From NCBI RefSeq assembly GCF_902500225.1, contig NZ_LR722660.1, positions 1-64,000 of the forward strand: a stretch of DNA of 64,000 nucleotides. Direction: 5' to 3'. Numbering within the stretch: the first letter of the stretch is position 1; every line of letters begins with the position of its first letter. The position numbers and the translations under genes are program-made. The notes below the pieces were generated by a model, which made no database searches, was not told the DNA's origin, and saw only the letters and a program-made list of their open reading frames with translations. This document shows positions 31,354 to 42,654 of the stretch, piece by piece. The DNA is from Buttiauxella massiliensis (lineage in GTDB: Bacteria; Pseudomonadota; Gammaproteobacteria; Enterobacterales; Enterobacteriaceae).

Positions 31354-33786
31354 TTATAGCAATTGCGCCAGGCGATTGAGATCCGACTGGATAGCGCCAG
31401 CTGTTACGTCACGACCAGCACCTGGCCCACGGATAACCAGCGGGTTATCGCGATACCAACGGCTTTCGATAGCGAACACGTTGTCGCACGGTAGCAGCGA
31501 AGCCAGTGGATGCTCGGTGCGCACAGCTTCCACACCGACACGCGCTTTACCATTCGCATCGAAACGCGCGACATAACGCAGAACCAGACCCATTTCCTGA
31601 GCCGCTTCAAAACGCTGAAGCATTTGGTCATTCAGTTCGTCACCATTTTCAAAGAAATGGTCAATTGAGCCCGTTTCACTGCCGTTTGTTACCAGCGACT
31701 CAACACGAACCTGATCCGGCTCGATGTCGTAGCCTGCTTCACGAGCCAGGATCACCAGCTTGCGCATCACGTCTTTTCCGGAGAGATCGACGCGTGGATC
31801 GGGTTCCGTTAGCCCTTGCTGCCAGGCCTGGTCCACCAACTCGGTAAATGGTACGGTGCCATCGAATTGCAGGAACAACCATGAAAGCGTACCGGAGAAA
31901 ATACCGCTGATAGCCAGAATGGAGTCGCCGCTTTCGCGTAAATCACGAACGGTATGGTTTACCGGCAAGCCGGCGCCCACGGTGGCGTTATACAGCCAGT
32001 GGCGACCTGTTTTGGTAAAAGCATTACGAATTTCACGGTATTTCTGACTATTACTGGCGCCCGCAAGTTTATTGGCGCTGATAACGTGGAAACCGTGGCT
32101 GGCAAAATCGAGGTATTGATCGGCCAGTTGTTCACTCGCAGTCACATCCAGAACCACCAAATCATCATAGGGATGCGCACGCATCCACTGGAATAGTGAT
32201 TCTTCATCCTGTTCTACCGCTTCGTCATTGAAGAAAGCGAGAGCCCGGCTGGCATCCAGACCTTCATAATTCAACAAGCTGCGGCTGCTATCTACTACGC
32301 CTGCAAGCACGAATTCAAAACCGGTTCGTGCAGAGATAGTTTCTTGCTCGCGGGCAAACAGCTCCAGCCAGCGTGAACCAATGTTCCCTTTGCCGAACAG
32401 AACCAGACCAATACGTTTTTCAGCACGGAACAGTGACTTATGCAGACCCTTAATGAGGTTTTCTGTTGGTCCAACACGTAGTACCGCAACCAGGCTGATA
32501 CCATCTTCGGACTGCCAGATAAACTCAACAGGCTGATCTTTCAGTTGCTGCCAAAAACGATGGCTGTGTAGTGGGTTACGGCAAACGCCCGCACCAACCA
32601 TTGCCACCAGAGCTAAACCTTCACGCAGACGTAATTCGCCCGGGAGAGTTGCTTCCTGGAGAGTTTGTAGTGCGCTGCCAGCAACTTCAGAGGTGTAGCA
32701 AAGCTGAAGCAGATTACGGTCAGGATGAACGCCAATCGACAAAGGGCGAATCTGGGCGCGGTTTAGCAGGGTATCCAGCTCTTTGTGAGCCAGCTTGAAA
32801 TCTTGCTGTGGAGCAACCTGAAGTTCGATCAGGCAAACATCATCGTGGCTGGTAACGATTCGTGCACCAGTACCAGAAGCCAACACTCGTTCGATACGAG
32901 TTGACCCTTGTTCTGGTGAATAGCTACAGCGTAATTGCAGATCGATATCGCTACCGGAAACAGGCTGCAAAGTACGAGCGTGCAGCACTGGGGCGGCAAG
33001 ACGGGCCAGTTCACTGGCTTCATCCAGGCGCAGCAGCGGCAACAAGCAAGCATCTTTCACTTTACGTGGGTCAGCGCTGTAAACCCCGGCAACGTCACTC
33101 CAGATGGTCACGCGGGAAACCCCAGCCAGTGCACCAATTTGAGTTGCGGAATAGTCAGAACCGTTACGGCCCAGCAGAACCGTTTCGCCCGCGTCGTTAC
33201 GGCAGATAAAACCGGTAACCACGAGGCGTTTGTTCGGGTGCTGCGCCATCAGCTCTTGCAGCAGTGGCCAGGATAAACCTTCATTAACTTGTGGCTGGGC
33301 TGCACGTTCTGCACGCATAAACTCGCGTGCATCCAACCATGCAGCCGGGTGACCTAACTGATTCAGCACCGCAGACATCAGGCGTGCAGACCAAATTTCA
33401 CCATGGCCTACAACTTCGGAATACACTGCGTCGGTCATTTTGCCATCCAGCAAACCCGCCAGACGCTCAAGATCGTGAATAAATTGACCGATTAAAGCAT
33501 CAGCAACATCAGGCGTAACAAGGCCACTAATCAGCTCGCTCTGATAACGGCGCAGTGCTTGCTGAACCTGATGGGCAGAAAGGCGATCGCTTTGGCTTAA
33601 TTTTAACCAGTTAATCAACTGGTTAGTTGTGCTACCCGCAGCGGAAACAACCATCATGTCGCCGGGTTTTGAATACTCGGCCATGATCCCCGCAACGCGC
33701 AAATAGCACTTCACATCTGCCAGACTACTGCCACCAAATTTATGCAGCTGACGACCCGACGCCCCTGCTGGTGCTGAAACACTCAT
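31354..33786 (-). CDS. metL: Bifunctional aspartokinase/homoserine dehydrogenase II MetL
   Basis: Catalyses the first and third steps from aspartate to homoserine on the methionine branch. The 810-residue protein equals E. coli MetL. The aspartokinase domain begins with KFGGSSLADV (about residues 16-25) and contains GRNGSDYSA; the central region lacks the sensitive ACT features of ThrA. The homoserine dehydrogenase domain starts near 460 (VLFGKGNIGSRWLELF) and includes SANKLAG, NATVGAGLPV and GIFSGTLSWLF. It lies two bases after metB, forming metBL. Confidence 0.97.
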   Translation of the reverse strand: MSVSAPAGASGRQLHKFGGSSLADVKCYLRVAGIMAEYSKPGDMMVVSAAGSTTNQLINWLKLSQSDRLSAHQVQQALRRYQSELISGLVTPDVADALIGQFIHDLERLAGLLDGKMTDAVYSEVVGHGEIWSARLMSAVLNQLGHPAAWLDAREFMRAERAAQPQVNEGLSWPLLQELMAQHPNKRLVVTGFICRNDAGETVLLGRNGSDYSATQIGALAGVSRVTIWSDVAGVYSADPRKVKDACLLPLLRLDEASELARLAAPVLHARTLQPVSGSDIDLQLRCSYSPEQGSTRIERVLASGTGARIVTSHDDVCLIELQVAPQQDFKLAHKELDTLLNRAQIRPLSIGVHPDRNLLQLCYTSEVAGSALQTLQEATLPGELRLREGLALVAMVGAGVCRNPLHSHRFWQQLKDQPVEFIWQSEDGISLVAVLRVGPTENLIKGLHKSLFRAEKRIGLVLFGKGNIGSRWLELFAREQETISARTGFEFVLAGVVDSSRSLLNYEGLDASRALAFFNDEAVEQDEESLFQWMRAHPYDDLVVLDVTASEQLADQYLDFASHGFHVISANKLAGASNSQKYREIRNAFTKTGRHWLYNATVGAGLPVNHTVRDLRESGDSILAISGIFSGTLSWLFLQFDGTVPFTELVDQAWQQGLTEPDPRVDLSGKDVMRKLVILAREAGYDIEPDQVRVESLVTNGSETGSIDHFFENGDELNDQMLQRFEAAQEMGLVLRYVARFDANGKARVGVEAVRTEHPLASLLPCDNVFAIESRWYRDNPLVIRGPGAGRDVTAGAIQSDLNRLAQLL

Positions 33787-33788
33787 GC

Positions 33789-34949
33789 TTACCCCTCGGC
33801 TGCAACCCGGAACGCATTTTCCAGGTCAGCAATTAAATCTTCGCTATCTTCAATGCCAGTCGAAATACGCAACAAGGTTTCAGAGATCCCCGCTGCAGCA
33901 CGCGCTTCTGGCGCCATGCCCGCGTGGGTCATCGTCGCCGCGTGTGAAATCAAACTTTCTACTCCACCCAGCGATTCCGCCAGGGTGAAGAGAGTCAGGC
34001 TACTCAGGAATCGACGCAGCGTTTGCTCGTCGCCATTAAATTCAAAACTTAGCATCGCGCCAAAACCTTTTTGCTGACGAGCAGCAATTTCATGGCCCTG
34101 GTTTTCAGGCAACGAAGGATGATACAGCTTTTTCACCAGCGGTTGAGTTTGCAGGAAATCAACAATCGCCTGTGCATTACGTTGCGCCACTTCCATACGT
34201 GGTGAAAGCGTGCGCAAACCGCGCAATAGCAAATAACTATCGAAAGCACCGCCAGTCACGCCAATGTTATTTGCCCACCAGGCAAGCTCAGTGACAGTTT
34301 CGGCATCTTTCGCAATCACGACACCCGCAACAACATCTGAGTGACCATTCAGGTATTTGGTACATGAGTGCAGAACTAAATCCGCACCCAATGCCAGCGG
34401 GTTTTGCAAAGCCGGGCTCAAGAAGGTGTTATCCACCACACTAATTGCCCCTACTTCACGCGCGGCGGCGCAGATTTTCGCAATATCTACCACTCGTAAC
34501 AAGGGATTACTTGGGCTTTCGACCAGCACGAGTTTTGGTTTTTCGTTAAGTGCCGCAGTTAAAGCCGCTTCATCTCCTTGATCGACAAACAAAACGCGAT
34601 ATGCGCCGCGCTTTGCCAGGCTATCAAACAAACGGTAGCTACCGCCGTAACAGTCATGCGGAGCCACTAACAGGTCTCCAGGCTTAAGGTAAACGGTGGT
34701 TACCAGATGGATTGCCGACATACCGGTATTCGTCAGCACTGCGCCCGCTCCGCCTTCCAGCTCTGCCAGTGCGCGCTGAACAACATCACGCGTAGGATTG
34801 CCACGACGCGAATAGTCATGCGCGCGCGGTTCGTTAAACCCGGTGAAATTATAAGTACTGGAGAGATGGATTGGCGGTACAACGCAGCCGTATTGCTCGT
34901 CATCGTTCAAACCGCTACGTACTGCGATAGTTGCCTGTTTGCGCGTCAT
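33789..34949 (-). CDS. metB: Cystathionine gamma-synthase MetB
   Basis: PLP enzyme that joins O-succinylhomoserine and cysteine into cystathionine. The 386 residues equal E. coli MetB. The PLP-binding lysine is Lys198 in LHSCTKYLNGHSD; YSRRGNPT and the C-terminal ESLISHAATMTH are family motifs. The ATG at 34949 gives MTRKQATIAVRSG; the frame extends 37 codons upstream through the operator and that part is not coding. First gene of metBL, divergent from metJ. Confidence 0.97.
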   Translation of the reverse strand: MTRKQATIAVRSGLNDDEQYGCVVPPIHLSSTYNFTGFNEPRAHDYSRRGNPTRDVVQRALAELEGGAGAVLTNTGMSAIHLVTTVYLKPGDLLVAPHDCYGGSYRLFDSLAKRGAYRVLFVDQGDEAALTAALNEKPKLVLVESPSNPLLRVVDIAKICAAAREVGAISVVDNTFLSPALQNPLALGADLVLHSCTKYLNGHSDVVAGVVIAKDAETVTELAWWANNIGVTGGAFDSYLLLRGLRTLSPRMEVAQRNAQAIVDFLQTQPLVKKLYHPSLPENQGHEIAARQQKGFGAMLSFEFNGDEQTLRRFLSSLTLFTLAESLGGVESLISHAATMTHAGMAPEARAAAGISETLLRISTGIEDSEDLIADLENAFRVAAEG

Positions 34950-35001
34950 GGCTCTCGAATCCTTGCTGGTCGAATAAAGGTCAGGTACCAGAGTAAACAC
35001 T

Positions 35002-35057
35002 GCCGAGTTAGACGTCAATACATCTGGACATCTAAACTTCTTTGCGTATAGATTGAG
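35002..35057. promoter_or_regulatory. MetJ operator (met boxes) between metB and metJ
   Basis: Contiguous 8-bp units AGACGTCA (35010), ATACATCT (35018), GGACATCT (35026) and AAACTTCT (35034), with weaker TTGCGTAT and AGATTGAG beyond, form a met-box array in the divergent spacer. This predicts MetJ repression of metBL and autoregulation of metJ. Confidence 0.87.
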
Positions 35058-35212
35058 CAAACACGCAATAGCCGTTAAAATTATACGCTTTAGGGTGATA
35101 GCGTCGCAGACCGCGAATCAATAAACGCTTACACTACGACCAGATAATCGCTTCTGCCGCGCATATTACCGGTGGAGGCCTAAATACATTGATTAAGAGG
35201 ATTAAGTATCTC

Positions 35213-35530
35213 ATGGCTGAATGGAGCGGCGAATATATCAGCCCTTACGCTGAGCACGGGAAGAAGAGTGAGCAAGTAAAAAAAATTACGGTGTCCATTC
35301 CTCTGAAGGTGTTAAAAATCCTCACCGATGAGCGTACCCGTCGCCAGGTGAATAACCTGCGTCACGCAACAAACAGTGAGCTCCTGTGCGAAGCATTCCT
35401 GCATGCGTTTACCGGCCAACCACTGCCAAATGATGCAGATCTGCGCAAAGAGCGTAGCGATGAGATTCCTGAAGCGGCGAAAGTGATTATGCGCGAGTTG
35501 GGGATTGATCCAGAGACGTGGGAATACTAG
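35213..35530 (+). CDS. metJ: Methionine regulon repressor MetJ
   Basis: Ribbon-helix-helix repressor that uses S-adenosylmethionine as corepressor. The 105-residue protein is nearly identical to E. coli MetJ. The DNA-binding beta-strand is in [15 protein letters not shown] (about residues 22-36), followed by [18 protein letters not shown]. The ATG at 35213 gives MAEWSGEY; the eight in-frame codons upstream are excluded. A palindromic repeat begins at the base after its stop codon, then a terminator shared with rpmE. Confidence 0.98.
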   Translation: MAEWSGEYISPYAEHGKKSEQVKKITVSIPLKVLKILTDERTRRQVNNLRHATNSELLCEAFLHAFTGQPLPNDADLRKERSDEIPEAAKVIMRELGIDPETWEY

Positions 35531-35659
35531 CTCTAACCGTTATCCTTCAAGTTGCTGCGGCGTTGGCTGCACTCAATCGCCCCAGTCACTTACTAGTGTA
35601 AGCTCCTGGGGACTCTTTCATTTGCCGCCTTGCAGAAACTCGAATGCTAGCGGTTATAA
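35531..35659. repeat. Palindromic MITE-like repeat, copy 2
   Basis: A 129-bp element with degenerate inverted ends (TAACCG at 35534-35539, CGGTTA at 35651-35656) and a well-kept core hairpin CCCCAG..CTTAC..GTAAG..CTGGGG at 35580-35612. It has the same length and orientation as copy 1 (3216-3344). It starts directly after the metJ stop codon and would be part of the metJ mRNA 3' end. Confidence 0.78.
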
Positions 35660-35674
35660 GAAAGTAACAGATAC

Positions 35675-35702
35675 AAAAAAGGCGCCGTTAGGCGCCTTTT
35701 TC
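35675..35702 (+). terminator. Rho-independent terminator shared by metJ and rpmE
   Basis: AAAAAAGGCGCC-TTA-GGCGCCTTTTT: a six-base-pair GC stem flanked by A and T runs, between the convergent metJ (through its repeat) and rpmE. Confidence 0.9.
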
Positions 35703-35720
35703 TTACTACCGTGCAGCGAA

Positions 35721-35936
35721 TTACTTCTTCGCGCCTGGAACGCTGAAACGCTTGTTGAAGCGGTCAACGCGGCCACCGGTAGCAACATCACGCTGCTTGC
35801 CAGTGTAGAACGGGTGGCATTCGCCACATACGTCCAGGTTCAGATCATGACCCACGGTAGAGCGAATCTTGATAGAATTACCGCATGAGCAGTTTGCAGT
35901 AACTTCTGCGTAGTTCGGGTGAATATTCTTTTTCAT
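35721..35936 (-). CDS. rpmE: 50S ribosomal protein L31 RpmE
   Basis: Large-subunit protein bridging to the 30S head. The 71-residue form keeps all four zinc-type cysteines (Cys16, Cys18, Cys37, Cys40), so it is the C+ paralog rather than the zinc-free L31 made during zinc shortage. It has [14 protein letters not shown] and [11 protein letters not shown] as in E. coli. Single-gene unit; divergent from priA across about 200 bp in which I see only promoter sequence. Confidence 0.97.
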   Translation of the reverse strand: MKKNIHPNYAEVTANCSCGNSIKIRSTVGHDLNLDVCGECHPFYTGKQRDVATGGRVDRFNKRFSVPGAKK

Positions 35937-36081
35937 GGAAAACCTCTGTATAAGGCCGCGTCGCTCTTCCAGCCCTAACGCCAGACACCACGCGAAGTTG
36001 ATAAATTAGGTTTTTTGATACCAAAAACTGCGCATCAAAGGCGGCGAATCATACAGAACCCCGCCAGAGTATGCAAACTGA

Positions 36082-38340
<2,259 letters not shown>

Positions 38341-38505
38341 CACAAAGCCCTGTGGTTATGCGAAGCGGATCGAAAATTTCAACAACCATCACACTTTTAA
38401 TGAAATAACTGTAACCAACGAACATCAATTTCTGCTAAGAATGTGGACATGGTCAGACACCACGGACGTTGTCAGCACCTGTACAGTGCACGCGAGGAGA
38501 AGAAG

Positions 38506-39540
38506 TTGAAGCCGAAGAATCAGGTTGCCAATGCAACTATGAAAGATGTTGCTGTTCAGGCGAAAGTCTCAACGGCAACAGTGTCCAGGGCGTTAATGAA
38601 CCCGGACAAAGTATCGCAAAGCACTCGTAATCGTGTAGAACAAGCGGCCATCGCCGTAGGTTATTTACCCCATTCTCTGGGGCGAAATTTAAAGCGTAAT
38701 GAGTCACGCACCATTCTGGTTATTGTTCCGGATATCTGCGACCCCTTCTTTAGCGAAATCATCCGCGGTATCGAAGTGACGGCGGCAGACCAAGGCTACC
38801 TGGTGCTGATTGGCGATTGCGCCCACCAAAATCAGCAAGAAAAAACCTTCATTAATCTGATTATCACCAAGCAGATTGATGGCATGTTGTTGCTCGGCTC
38901 ACGCCTTCCCTTTGATGCCAGTATTGAAGAACAACGCAATTTGCCGCCGATGGTAATGGCAAACGAATTTGCTCCTGAGCTGGAATTGCCTACGGTTCAT
39001 ATTGATAATCTTACGGCCGCATTTAACGCCGTTTATTATTTACAGCAGCTCGGCCATCAAAAAATTGCCTGTATTGCTGGCCCGGAAGAGATGCCGCTTT
39101 GTCACTATCGCTTGCAGGGGTATGTCCAGGCATTACGTCGTACGGGGGCAGTAATCGATCCGCACTACATTGCGCGTGGTAACTTCACTTATGAAGCCGG
39201 TGCCGCTGCATTGTCGCAGCTGATGGCCCTGCCCAATCCGCCGACTGCGGTGTTCTGCCATAGCGATGTGATGGCGCTGGGCGCACTGTCTCAGGCCAAG
39301 CGAAATGGCTTACGCGTGCCGGAAGACTTATCGATTATGGGCTTTGATGACATCGCACTTTCTCAGTTCTGTGACCCACCGCTCACCACCGTAGCGCAAC
39401 CCCGTTTTGATATCGGGAGGGAAGCTATGCTGTTGTTATTGGATCAACTTAACGGGCACACCGTGAGTAGTGGTTCGCGTTTGCTGGACTGTGAACTCAT
39501 TGAACGAGGCTCCACCAGCGCACCTGGCAGTAGAAAATGA
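38506..39540 (+). CDS. cytR: Transcriptional repressor CytR
   Basis: LacI-family repressor of nucleoside uptake and catabolism genes, acting with CRP and relieved by cytidine. The protein has an N-terminal LacI helix-turn-helix (TMKDVAVQAKVSTATVSRAL) and a periplasmic-binding-like domain with IVPDICDPFFSEIIRGIE and FCHSDVMALGALSQAK. The best start is the TTG at 38506, six bases after a full GAGGAG, giving a 344-residue product that aligns with E. coli CytR (341). The frame also extends upstream to an ATG at 38443, which has no comparable ribosome site; an internal ATG is at 38539. Confidence 0.94.
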   Translation: MKPKNQVANATMKDVAVQAKVSTATVSRALMNPDKVSQSTRNRVEQAAIAVGYLPHSLGRNLKRNESRTILVIVPDICDPFFSEIIRGIEVTAADQGYLVLIGDCAHQNQQEKTFINLIITKQIDGMLLLGSRLPFDASIEEQRNLPPMVMANEFAPELELPTVHIDNLTAAFNAVYYLQQLGHQKIACIAGPEEMPLCHYRLQGYVQALRRTGAVIDPHYIARGNFTYEAGAAALSQLMALPNPPTAVFCHSDVMALGALSQAKRNGLRVPEDLSIMGFDDIALSQFCDPPLTTVAQPRFDIGREAMLLLLDQLNGHTVSSGSRLLDCELIERGSTSAPGSRK

Positions 39541-39629
39541 CCCGCTTTAGGACACTGGATTCTGGTCAAAGGGATATCCATTAAGTAACATGGCGGGCTG
39601 ATAAACGAATAAAATATAGCGAATCAATA

Positions 39630-40613
39630 GTGGCACAACGAGATTATGTACGCCGCGGGCAATCGGCAGGTACGCGGCGTAAGAAAAGTAACACCCGCAG
39701 CAAGCAACGCAGTCTACCATCTGTCTCGCCGACAATGGTCGCAATTGCGGCCGCCGTTCTGGTGACCTTTATTGGTGCTCTCTACTTCATTACTCATCAT
39801 AAAAAAGATGAAAGCGAAACCCTGCCTGGCCACAAAGTCGCAGGAAATGGTCTGCCACCTAAACCGGAAGAGCGCTGGCGTTATATCAAAGAACTGGAAA
39901 ATCGCCAGACGGGTGTGCGTGCCCCAACCGAACCTTCTGCCGGGGGTGAAGTGCAGAATAAAGATCAGCTCACCAGCGAACAGCGCCAGTTACTGGAACA
40001 GATGCAGGCCGATATGCGCCAGCAACCTACTCAGTTGAACGAAGTACCGTGGAATGAGCAAACGCCGGAACAGCGTCAGAGCACCTTACAGCGCCAAAAA
40101 ATTATTCAGCAGCAAACGCAACAGCAGCAGTTCACCGCTCAACAAGTTGCCCCACAACCGCGTGCCGTTCAGCAGCAGTCGCAGCCTGTAACACAGCCAC
40201 GTACCGTGCAGCAGCAACCGCGTACAACGACATCAAACGCGCAGCCTTATCAGGATTTGTTGCAAACGCCGCCGCATAATACTCAGCAGCGTGCAGCACA
40301 GCCTGAGACGCAGCCGAAAGCAGCGCCGGTCACGCGTGAAGAAGTAGCGAAAGCGGCACCGACCACTCAAGACAAGCCAAAAGACGAAAAACGCTGGATG
40401 GTACAGTGTGGCTCCTTCAAGGGTGCCGAACAGGCAGAAACTGTCCGGGCGCAACTTGCTTTCGAAGGTTTTGATTCACGCATTACCACCAACAATGGCT
40501 GGAACCGAGTCGTCATTGGCCCAATCAAGGGCAAAGAGAAAGCTGACGGTACGATTAGTCAGTTGAAGATGGCAGGCCACTCTAACTGTATTCGTCTTGG
40601 CGCTGGGGGTTGA
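39630..40613 (+). CDS. ftsN: Cell-division protein FtsN
   Basis: Bitopic divisome protein that triggers septal peptidoglycan synthesis. The 327-residue protein has a basic cytoplasmic tail with the FtsA-contacting RDYVRRG near the N-terminus and one membrane helix (about 34-55, MVAIAAAVLVTFIGALYF). A Gln/Pro-rich periplasmic linker follows (about 110-250), then a C-terminal SPOR domain beginning KRWMVQCGSF that binds denuded glycan. The linker is low-complexity and a little longer than in E. coli (319 residues in total). Translation starts at GTG 39630. Confidence 0.96.
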   Translation: MAQRDYVRRGQSAGTRRKKSNTRSKQRSLPSVSPTMVAIAAAVLVTFIGALYFITHHKKDESETLPGHKVAGNGLPPKPEERWRYIKELENRQTGVRAPTEPSAGGEVQNKDQLTSEQRQLLEQMQADMRQQPTQLNEVPWNEQTPEQRQSTLQRQKIIQQQTQQQQFTAQQVAPQPRAVQQQSQPVTQPRTVQQQPRTTTSNAQPYQDLLQTPPHNTQQRAAQPETQPKAAPVTREEVAKAAPTTQDKPKDEKRWMVQCGSFKGAEQAETVRAQLAFEGFDSRITTNNGWNRVVIGPIKGKEKADGTISQLKMAGHSNCIRLGAGG

Positions 40614-40636
40614 AACCCCCAAAATCCCCCCCATCT
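40605..40636 (+). promoter_or_regulatory. Heat-shock (sigma-32) promoter of hslVU
   Basis: GTTGAAA (40609-40615) and CCCCATCT (40629-40636) match the sigma-32 -35 (CTTGAAA) and -10 (CCCCATNT) consensus with a 13-base spacer. The -35 overlaps the ftsN stop codon and lies inside a perfect GGGGGTT/AACCCCC palindrome (40605-40620). hslVU is a known heat-shock operon in E. coli. Confidence 0.82.
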
Positions 40637-40649
40637 ATAATTGCATTCG

Positions 40650-40670
40650 ACCCCGATATAATATCGGGGT
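40650..40670 (+). promoter_or_regulatory. 5' untranslated stem-loop of hslVU
   Basis: ACCCCGATAT (40650-40659) and ATATCGGGGT (40661-40670) are perfect inverted repeats close to the expected transcript start. A stem-loop at the hslVU mRNA 5' end is known in E. coli, where it stabilises the message. Confidence 0.75.
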
Positions 40671-40703
40671 ACTTATTCAGTTTATGTAATAAGGGGTCTG
40701 CTC

Positions 40704-41234
40704 GTGACAACAATAGTAAGTGTGCGCCGTAACGGCCATGTCGTAATCGGTGGTGATGGTCAGGCCACGCTCGGCAACACCGTAATGAAAGGCAACGTAA
40801 AAAAAGTACGTCGTTTGTATAACGATAAAGTGATTGCCGGTTTTGCTGGCGGTACTGCAGATGCCTTTACCCTATTCGAACTGTTTGAGCGCAAGCTAGA
40901 AATGCATCAGGGCCACCTGGTTAAAGCTGCGGTTGAACTGGCAAAAGACTGGCGTACCGATCGCATGCTGCGCAAACTCGAAGCGTTGCTTGCCGTCGCC
41001 GATGAAAATGCATCTCTTATCATTACCGGCAATGGTGATGTCATTCAGCCAGAAGATGACCTGATTGCAATTGGTTCCGGTGGCCCGTATGCCCAGGCAG
41101 CGGCACGCGCCCTTCTTGAAAATACCGAACTGGGTGCTCGTGACATCGTAGAGAAATCGCTGGGGATTGCCGGTGATATCTGCATCTACACCAACCATTT
41201 CCATACTATTGAAGAATTAGCGTCTAAGGCGTAA
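40704..41234 (+). CDS. hslV: ATP-dependent protease peptidase subunit HslV
   Basis: Proteasome-like peptidase of the HslUV (ClpQY) complex. The 176-residue precursor loses its initiator to expose the catalytic Thr1 of [24 protein letters not shown] and [14 protein letters not shown] are conserved. Translation starts at GTG (40704) with AAGGGG upstream. It is followed after nine bases by hslU in one operon. Confidence 0.97.
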   Translation: MTTIVSVRRNGHVVIGGDGQATLGNTVMKGNVKKVRRLYNDKVIAGFAGGTADAFTLFELFERKLEMHQGHLVKAAVELAKDWRTDRMLRKLEALLAVADENASLIITGNGDVIQPEDDLIAIGSGGPYAQAAARALLENTELGARDIVEKSLGIAGDICIYTNHFHTIEELASKA

Positions 41235-41243
41235 GGAATCCCC

Positions 41244-42578
41244 ATGTCTGAAATGACTCCACGCGAAATTGTCAGCGAACTGAACAAACACATCATTGGC
41301 CAGGACAATGCCAAGCGTTCCGTGGCGATTGCGCTGCGTAACCGCTGGCGCCGTATGCAGCTTGATGAAGAGCTGCGTCATGAAGTTACGCCAAAAAACA
41401 TTTTGATGATCGGCCCAACTGGCGTGGGTAAAACCGAAATCGCCCGCCGCCTGGCAAAACTTGCTAACGCACCGTTTATCAAAGTTGAAGCGACTAAATT
41501 CACCGAAGTTGGCTATGTTGGTAAAGAAGTGGATTCTATCATCCGCGATCTGACCGATTCCGCGATGAAAATGGTTCGCCTGCAATCGATCGAGAAAAAC
41601 CGCTACCGTGCCGAAGAAATGGCCGAAGAGCGCATTCTTGATGTGCTGATTCCACCAGCTAAGAATAACTGGGGTCAAAACGAAACGGCACCTGAGCCAT
41701 CTACAGCGCGTCAGTCTTTCCGTAAAAAATTGCGTGAAGGCCAGTTAGACGATAAAGAAATTGAAATCGATCTGGCAGCAGCACCGATGGGCGTTGAAAT
41801 CATGGCTCCTCCTGGCATGGAAGAAATGACCAGCCAGTTGCAGTCTATGTTCCAGAACCTGGGCGGCCAGAAGCAAAAACCACGCAAGCTGAAAATCAAA
41901 GAGGCGATGAAACTTCTGATTGAAGAAGAAGCCGCGAAGCTTGTGAACCCAGAAGAGCTAAAGCAAGACGCCATTGATGCCGTCGAGCAACACGGCATCG
42001 TGTTTATTGATGAGATCGACAAAATCTGTAAGCGCGGTGGCAACAGTTCCGGTCCGGACGTTTCCCGCGAAGGCGTTCAGCGTGACTTACTGCCGCTGGT
42101 TGAAGGCTGTACCGTTTCGACTAAACACGGTATGGTCAAAACTGACCACATTCTGTTTATCGCATCTGGTGCCTTCCAGGTCGCAAGTCCGTCAGATCTG
42201 ATCCCAGAATTGCAGGGTCGTCTGCCAATTCGTGTGGAACTTCAGGCACTGACTGTTGAAGATTTCGAACGCATTCTGACTGAGCCAAACGCGTCTATCA
42301 CCGTGCAGTACAAAGCGCTGCTAGGCACCGAAGGCGTGAATATCGACTTTACCGAAGACGGTATTCGCCGCATTGCTCAGGCCGCATGGCAAGTGAACGA
42401 GTCCACCGAAAACATCGGGGCGCGTCGTCTGCACACTGTGTTAGAACGCCTGGTTGAAGATATCTCTTACGATGCCAGCGAAATGAACGGCCAATCCATC
42501 CTGATTGACGGCGAATATGTCAGCAAACATCTGGATGAGTTGGTAGCAGATGAAGACTTGAGCCGTTTTATCCTATAA
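41244..42578 (+). CDS. hslU: HslUV protease ATPase subunit HslU
   Basis: AAA+ unfoldase that feeds substrates such as SulA into HslV. The 444 residues include Walker [10 protein letters not shown] (about residues 57-65), Walker B VFIDEID near 255, the I domain between them, the pore-loop-region [11 protein letters not shown] (GYVG), and the C-terminal tail DEDLSRFIL that docks into HslV. It lies downstream of hslV with a strong terminator following. Confidence 0.98.
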   Translation: MSEMTPREIVSELNKHIIGQDNAKRSVAIALRNRWRRMQLDEELRHEVTPKNILMIGPTGVGKTEIARRLAKLANAPFIKVEATKFTEVGYVGKEVDSIIRDLTDSAMKMVRLQSIEKNRYRAEEMAEERILDVLIPPAKNNWGQNETAPEPSTARQSFRKKLREGQLDDKEIEIDLAAAPMGVEIMAPPGMEEMTSQLQSMFQNLGGQKQKPRKLKIKEAMKLLIEEEAAKLVNPEELKQDAIDAVEQHGIVFIDEIDKICKRGGNSSGPDVSREGVQRDLLPLVEGCTVSTKHGMVKTDHILFIASGAFQVASPSDLIPELQGRLPIRVELQALTVEDFERILTEPNASITVQYKALLGTEGVNIDFTEDGIRRIAQAAWQVNESTENIGARRLHTVLERLVEDISYDASEMNGQSILIDGEYVSKHLDELVADEDLSRFIL

Positions 42579-42606
42579 TCCCGCTCAACGTATTTTCTTC
42601 ATTTGA

Positions 42607-42635
42607 AATGGAGGGCTTATGCCCTCCATTTTTTT
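42607..42635 (+). terminator. Rho-independent terminator of hslVU
   Basis: AATGGAGGGC...GCCCTCCATT stem followed by TTTTTT, 28 bases after the hslU stop codon. It lies directly before the menA ribosome site, so menA needs its own promoter or read-through. Confidence 0.88.
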
Positions 42636-42654
42636 ATATCTAACAGAGAGAACT

